Below are positions 33,507 through 35,549 of a DNA stretch of 35,549 nucleotides, one piece after another (position 1 is the first letter of the stretch; every line of letters starts with the position of its first letter). Position numbers and translations under genes: made by a program. Where the stretch lies: NCBI GenBank assembly GCA_024643545.1, contig JAHEMR010000020.1, positions 1 through 35,549 on the forward strand. The letters are read 5' to 3'. The notes under the pieces are model-generated. The model was given only the letters and a program-made list of their open reading frames with translations. It made no database searches and was not told the DNA's origin. This stretch comes from Crocinitomicaceae bacterium (lineage in GTDB: Bacteria > Bacteroidota > Bacteroidia > Flavobacteriales_D > Crocinitomicaceae).

Positions 33507-34847
33507 TCATTTCCAAGCGTTATAAATTCCATATACATGTTTCACATATGCGACTGCATGTCCACGATAAGCACCACTTCGCACATGTTCCGAACGGTAG
33601 TAAGTAGGATCGCCTAGGTTCCGAACCATTGCCTCAACATTTCCATCCCACACAAGCGGATTTAATCCAGCTGCTCTAGCAAGGTTTTGCGCATCGATGA
33701 TGTGTCCAGGACCAGCATTATAAGAAGCTAAGGTAAATTTCATTCGTTGATCAATATCAGGTATTGACTTCCACAACACATAGGTTCTATTCAAGTATTT
33801 CATTCCACCAGCAATTTGAACAGCAGGAGGAGAATCAGGATAAACTCCAAAACTTGGACCAGTTCCAGGCATAAATTGCATCATTCCGTAAGCCCCACCT
33901 AAACCGCGTGCATTTGGATTAAAGCGCGACTCTTTGAAGGCAATGGATGCAACTATTTTCCAATCCCAACCGTATTTCTTCGCTTCTGCCTTAAACACAT
34001 CATCGAACGGAGAGAATTGTCCTTTTTTCTTTACGTAGAATTCAGTTGGTTCGTTATTTAAGTAATCGAAATAGCGTTTTTTCAATTCTGTGTAAGCTGT
34101 TGAAGCGCAAAAAGATTCAATGAATTTATTTAATTTATGTTTTAATTCTGAACTATTGTTTCGCAATCCGAATCCAATATTTTGGAAGTATGAAATTTTT
34201 GTCGAAATATTCAAATTTGGATGCATTTCTTTGCTTATACGCGCTAAATTTTCATGAGCGATGGTGAAAGGCAATTGGTTATTCGCCACCATTTCGATTA
34301 AATCCTCTGCAATGGGATCACCTTTTTTGTATTTCACATTGATTTTCGCGCCAATTTCATGTTGCAGGTACATCAATCGATCTGCGAAAGCAGAACCACG
34401 TCGGACATAAACATCCTTTCCAGCTAATTCAGAAGGTTCTCTAATAATGGTATCATTTGAACGCTGAACCAAGACTTGATAGGTTCGGTAATATGGTTTG
34501 GAGTAGGAGAATCCATCTTTGTGAATAAATGGAATCATGAGGTTGGATGCGATTACATCCCCTTCGCAATTAATCAACTTTTCCTTGTAATCTGATGGTC
34601 GAGAAATAATTTTCACTTCTAACTCTACACCGATCGATTTACAAAAAGTATCCATGAATTCATATTCAAATCCCAGTTTTTTACCACGGTATTCGAAATA
34701 GGACAAGGAGCTATTTTCCATAAGGACAGTAAGCTTTCCTTTTTTACGGATTTCTTGTAAGTCGATTTTTTTTGGGGTTGCTATTTTTTTTTCTTGACAA
34801 GAAATCATCAAAAAAATCAATGCAAATGTGGGCCAAAATATACGCAT
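33507..34847 (-). CDS. mltF: Membrane-bound lytic transglycosylase F
   Basis: MltF cuts peptidoglycan glycan strands to form anhydro ends. The 446 residues start with a lipoprotein signal (MRIFWPTFALIFLMISCQE). A solute-binding-protein-like domain (about 35-265, with KGKLTVLMENSSLSYFEYRG and GFEYEFMDTF) is followed by an SLT lysozyme-like domain (about 280-440). In the latter FKESRFNPNARG holds the catalytic Glu, followed by GAYGMMQFMPGTG and YNAGPGHI. The order and length match E. coli MltF. The solute-binding domain is known to act as an allosteric sensor of muropeptides. It precedes miaA. Confidence 0.93.
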   Translation of the reverse strand: MRIFWPTFALIFLMISCQEKKIATPKKIDLQEIRKKGKLTVLMENSSLSYFEYRGKKLGFEYEFMDTFCKSIGVELEVKIISRPSDYKEKLINCEGDVIASNLMIPFIHKDGFSYSKPYYRTYQVLVQRSNDTIIREPSELAGKDVYVRRGSAFADRLMYLQHEIGAKINVKYKKGDPIAEDLIEMVANNQLPFTIAHENLARISKEMHPNLNISTKISYFQNIGFGLRNNSSELKHKLNKFIESFCASTAYTELKKRYFDYLNNEPTEFYVKKKGQFSPFDDVFKAEAKKYGWDWKIVASIAFKESRFNPNARGLGGAYGMMQFMPGTGPSFGVYPDSPPAVQIAGGMKYLNRTYVLWKSIPDIDQRMKFTLASYNAGPGHIIDAQNLARAAGLNPLVWDGNVEAMVRNLGDPTYYRSEHVRSGAYRGHAVAYVKHVYGIYNAWK

Positions 34848-34961
34848 ATACTTAAATTACTAAGTTATTCTTTACGAAAGAATTAAGTTAAAGTTACAAC
34901 TTTATTTTTCATTTGGATTATTTCAAAAATAGATGGATATTTGACACTCAAATGATTGTGT

Positions 34962-35216
34962 ATGAGCAATGAACAAAATGAAATCTATTCAAAAGTTGTA
35001 CGAGCTGGGAAGCGAACTTATTTTTTCGACATCAAGGCAACCAAGGGAAATGATTTATACATTACGTTAACAGAGAGTAAAAAATCCTTTGGGGACGATG
35101 GCGACGGTAACTATCAGAAGCACAAGATTTTCCTTTACAAAGAGGACTTTGAAAAATTTAGAGAAGGCTTGGACGATGTTTTAGCCAAAATCGATGAAAT
35201 AAAATCCAATCAATAA
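34962..35216 (+). CDS. PUR-family DNA/RNA-binding protein (DUF3276)
   Basis: The 84 residues match DUF3276, the bacterial PUR-alpha-like fold first described in Bacteroidota and spirochetes: YSKVVRAGKRTYFFDIKAT, LYITLTESKK and KHKIFLYKEDFEKFREGL. PUR folds bind single-stranded nucleic acid through a curved beta sheet. One repeat is present, so it should act as a dimer. I start at ATG 34962; a TTG two codons upstream is possible. It is a single gene, divergent from mltF, and precedes tRNA-Val. Confidence 0.9.
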   Translation: MSNEQNEIYSKVVRAGKRTYFFDIKATKGNDLYITLTESKKSFGDDGDGNYQKHKIFLYKEDFEKFREGLDDVLAKIDEIKSNQ

Positions 35217-35232
35217 TTTTTTTCAAAAACCC

Positions 35233-35262
35233 TTGCAGAATTAAAAAGTATGCCTATCTTTG
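35233..35262 (+). promoter_or_regulatory. Promoter of tRNA-Val
   Basis: TTG (35233-35235), 19 bases, then TATCTTTG (35255-35262): an exact match to the Bacteroidota consensus with ideal spacing. The tRNA begins 16 bases downstream. Confidence 0.8.
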
Positions 35263-35278
35263 CACTCATAAATCACAA

Positions 35279-35353
35279 GGGAGTTTAGCTCAGTTGGTTT
35301 AGAGCATCTGCCTTACAAGCAGAGGGTCGGGGGTTCGAATCCCTCAACTCCCA
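35279..35353 (+). tRNA. tRNA-Val (anticodon TAC)
   Basis: The 75-base gene forms a full cloverleaf: acceptor GGGAGTT paired with AACTCCC, D-arm AGCTCAGTTGGTTTAGAGC, anticodon stem and loop CTGCC-TTACAAG-CAG with TAC, and T-arm GGGGG-TTCGAAT-CCCTC. The discriminator is A. CCA is not encoded. A consensus promoter and a strong terminator enclose it, so it is transcribed alone. Confidence 0.95.
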
Positions 35354-35360
35354 CACAAGA

Positions 35361-35393
35361 AACCCAGTAATCTTAATAGATACTGGGTTTTTT
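35361..35393 (+). terminator. Intrinsic terminator of tRNA-Val
   Basis: AACCCAGTA (35361-35369) pairs with TACTGGGTT (35381-35389), a 9-bp perfect stem with an 11-base loop, followed by a T run up to 35393. It begins seven bases after the tRNA. Confidence 0.85.
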
Positions 35394-35428
35394 ATTGTTC
35401 TGAAGTTTTGGTGACAAAAACCTAAAAT

Positions 35429-35549
35429 GGGATCAAGACCAAAACCTGGGGACTAGGCATAAATTTGGGTTAATCTAAAAAGAAAAAAATCAACATTTCG
35501 AACTCCTCTAAATTGTGCTCTAAAAGCTTTTATTTTGGCATTGAATGAT
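35429..35549 (-). mobile_element. End of an ISL3/ISAon1-type insertion sequence, right copy
   Basis: Inverted copy of the left-hand IS end. Bases 35429-35513 equal the reverse complement of 1-85 apart from the outermost base pattern set by the left tandem duplication. The element runs out of the window, so its other end and target-site duplication cannot be seen. Its inner end, GGGATCAAGACC, lies 35 bases after the tRNA-Val terminator. Confidence 0.75.
35453..35548 (-). CDS. Transposase C-terminal fragment (ISL3/ISAon1 family)
   Basis: The frame enters from outside the window and ends at TAG (35453-35455). The 31 visible residues begin SFNAKIKAFRAQF and end FFLFRLTQIYA, and agree with the left copy over the shared part. 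This is a typical end of ISL3/ISAon1-like DDE transposases in Bacteroidota, by recall. The catalytic core is not in the window. Confidence 0.72.
   Translation of the reverse strand, partial: SFNAKIKAFRAQFRGVRNVDFFLFRLTQIYA

Overview
The window looks like a chromosomal segment of a Bacteroidota bacterium, most likely order Flavobacteriales (a Fluviicola/Crocinitomicaceae-like organism is my guess, not shown by the sequence). The support is: promoters of the Bacteroidota type (TAnnTTTG -7 box with TTG about 19 bases upstream), the Bacteroidota-type RNA polymerase omega, type IX secretion parts (a PorD/DUF4835 protein and a secreted protein with a C-terminal sorting domain), a PUR/DUF3276 protein, a MutS2 without Smr domain, and AT-rich DNA with few Shine-Dalgarno sites.

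Layout. Both ends are inverted copies of the same insertion-sequence end (1-123 and 35429-35549). Each encodes the C-terminus of an ISL3/ISAon1-type transposase. Each lies just behind a tRNA gene and its terminator: tRNA-Asn(GTT) on the left, tRNA-Val(TAC) on the right. From left to right follow: minus-strand housekeeping genes (ssb, slyD, a fused SpeD-SpeE polyamine enzyme, mutS2, a rhodanese lipoprotein); a plus-strand run (PaaY-like gamma-carbonic-anhydrase fold protein, then pyrG-yidC-transaldolase-DUF4268, a type IX secreted protein, an HD hydrolase); an accessory stretch on the minus strand (about 12.4-21.6 kb); a long minus-strand envelope/repair operon (M23/LysM peptidase, bamD, rpoZ, coaBC, porD, recN, GSCFA, reading from 28.5 kb down to 21.7 kb); the nrnA-FKBP-FKBP operon; a thioredoxin-like exported protein; miaA and mltF; and a plus-strand PUR-family protein.

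The accessory stretch holds a ParDE-like toxin-antitoxin pair with an unusually long antitoxin, an HNH endonuclease, a patatin lipase with a small membrane protein, a series of small exported proteins of unknown role (two are built of short tandem repeats of 17 and 19 residues), a lipoprotein with a TonB-like C-terminus, and two tandem ORF6N genes that each carry a different nonsense codon.

The most unusual signal is in those ORF6N genes. Both contain a perfect palindrome centred on the same two codons, but the palindrome sequences differ: all four differences in one arm are matched by compensating differences in the other. Other points worth a look are the two IS copies placed in the same way behind tRNA terminators, three genes whose start codon lies exactly four bases after a -7 box (probable leaderless mRNAs), and the active-site Phe that marks the short aldolase as a transaldolase.
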